A DNA stretch of 7,445 nt from Bacteroidales bacterium (lineage in GTDB: Bacteria; Bacteroidota; Bacteroidia; Bacteroidales; DTU049): the NCBI GenBank assembly GCA_030017935.1, contig JASEGF010000043.1:1-7445 (forward strand), in the 5' to 3' direction. This document shows, in pieces, positions 7,032-7,445 of this stretch (positions are counted from its first letter, which is position 1; each line of letters begins with the position of its first letter). The notes under the pieces are model-generated. The model did no database searches and was not told the origin of the DNA. It was given only the letters and a program-made list of their open reading frames with translations. Both the position numbers and the translations under genes were made by a program.

Positions 7032-7104
7032 AGACCACCCCTCTCTGTGCGATGAATAAAGACTTTGAGAGGGTTACTTGAGAGCAAAAAAACTGCAAAC
7101 GTTT
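7032..7104. other. Short spacer-like gap between the last repeat and the terminator, with a hairpin
   Basis: These 73 nt hold no gene. CCCTCTC at 7039-7045 can pair with GAGAGGG at 7067-7073, leaving a 21-nt loop. TGCAAACG at 7094-7101 is the reverse complement of repeat nt 38-45. If the array is read on the - strand this would be its leader; if on the +, its trailer. No TAnnTTTG promoter box was found on either strand. Confidence 0.45.
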
Positions 7105-7135
7105 AAAAAAAAAGCACTCTTTTGAGTGCTTTTTT
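7105..7135. terminator. Bidirectional hairpin terminator between the array and cas2
   Basis: GCACTC (7114-7119), a TTTT loop and GAGTGC (7124-7129) form a perfect stem. It is lengthened by flanking A and T runs to about 12 bp. On the + strand it is followed by six T, on the - strand by nine, so it can end transcripts from both sides. It begins 2 nt after the cas2 stop and would also stop + strand transcripts leaving the array. Confidence 0.85.
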
Positions 7136-7137
7136 AT

Positions 7138-7443
7138 TTAAAATAATTCTAATTGAATAGGTCTATCCGGTGGTTCTTCTCGTTTTTGACCAATAAAAAT
7201 TTCAATATTTTCAAATTGTCTATCGGTCAATTCTATTACAGCCACCATACCTTCATCAGGCATTAGACTTTTTACTTGATTTTTATTCGCTGCTAGGTAC
7301 TCACCACTTGCAGAATTACGTATGTACACGCTAAATTGAAACATAGAAAATCCCAAGCTTTGAAGATCTTTATGAAATTTAGCTGCTTTTTTTCTTTGCT
7401 CGGCAGTCTCTGTCGGCAAATCATATAATACTATTAACCACAT
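7138..7443 (-). CDS. cas2: CRISPR-associated protein Cas2 (type II)
   Basis: Cas2 forms the Cas1-Cas2 integrase that inserts new spacers into the array; in that complex it is the central dimer. The 101-residue product begins MWLIVLYDLPTET, with the conserved Asp at position 8 at the end of the first beta strand of the ferredoxin-like fold. FSMFQFSVYIR at 32-42 and LTDRQFENIEIFIG at 72-85 are typical of type II Cas2. The C-terminal QLELF matches the usual ending of Bacteroidetes II-C homologues as I recall them. The start codon is 2 nt from the window edge, so cas1 probably abuts or overlaps it outside the window. The gene is transcribed leftward and ends at a strong terminator. It appears complete. 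Confidence 0.95.
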   Translation of the reverse strand: MWLIVLYDLPTETAEQRKKAAKFHKDLQSLGFSMFQFSVYIRNSASGEYLAANKNQVKSLMPDEGMVAVIELTDRQFENIEIFIGQKREEPPDRPIQLELF

Positions 7444-7445
7444 AC

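Overview
The window looks like a low-GC chromosome segment from a member of the Bacteroidetes (Bacteroidota). Four things point there: the gene order smpB / DUF2520 Rossmann protein / KdsC-type phosphatase / UbiA prenyltransferase, which is familiar from that phylum; start codons without Shine-Dalgarno sequences; promoter-like TAnnTTTG boxes; and a CRISPR array with 47-nt repeats next to a type II Cas2, as in Bacteroidetes II-C systems. No rRNA or tRNA is present to fix the genus.

Left part (1-2773, + strand). After an AT-rich promoter region come four overlapping genes, probably one operon: smpB (trans-translation), a DUF2520 dehydrogenase-like protein, a KdsC-like HAD phosphatase (Kdo/lipid A branch) and a UbiA-family membrane prenyltransferase. 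The first two junctions are ATGA overlaps and the third overlap is slightly longer. A 15-bp perfect inverted repeat, imperfect over about 28 bp, brackets this block (30-58 and 2803-2830).

Middle (2774-2981). An AT-rich gap is followed by about 100 nt of structured sequence directly before the array. It contains a degenerate copy of the CRISPR repeat, then an AUAAGG motif and hairpins, which is the layout of a tracrRNA. Its strand is debatable.

Right part (2982-7445). The CRISPR array has 53 repeats of 47 nt that I read as identical, and 52 spacers (51 of 30 nt, one of 29 nt). Each repeat carries a Bacteroidetes-type promoter pattern (TTG, 19 nt, TAACTTTG) on the + strand. A symmetric hairpin terminator then separates the array from cas2, which is encoded on the - strand and whose start codon lies 2 nt inside the window edge. 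By analogy with other II-C loci, cas1 and cas9 should lie further right, outside the window.

The system itself is a recognisable type II-C CRISPR-Cas locus, not a new one. The points worth a second look are the conflict over guide direction (repeat promoters say +, the tracrRNA-like element says -) and several pairs of related spacers. Those pairs differ in a codon-consistent way, as if the array repeatedly sampled the same phage genes from diverged relatives.
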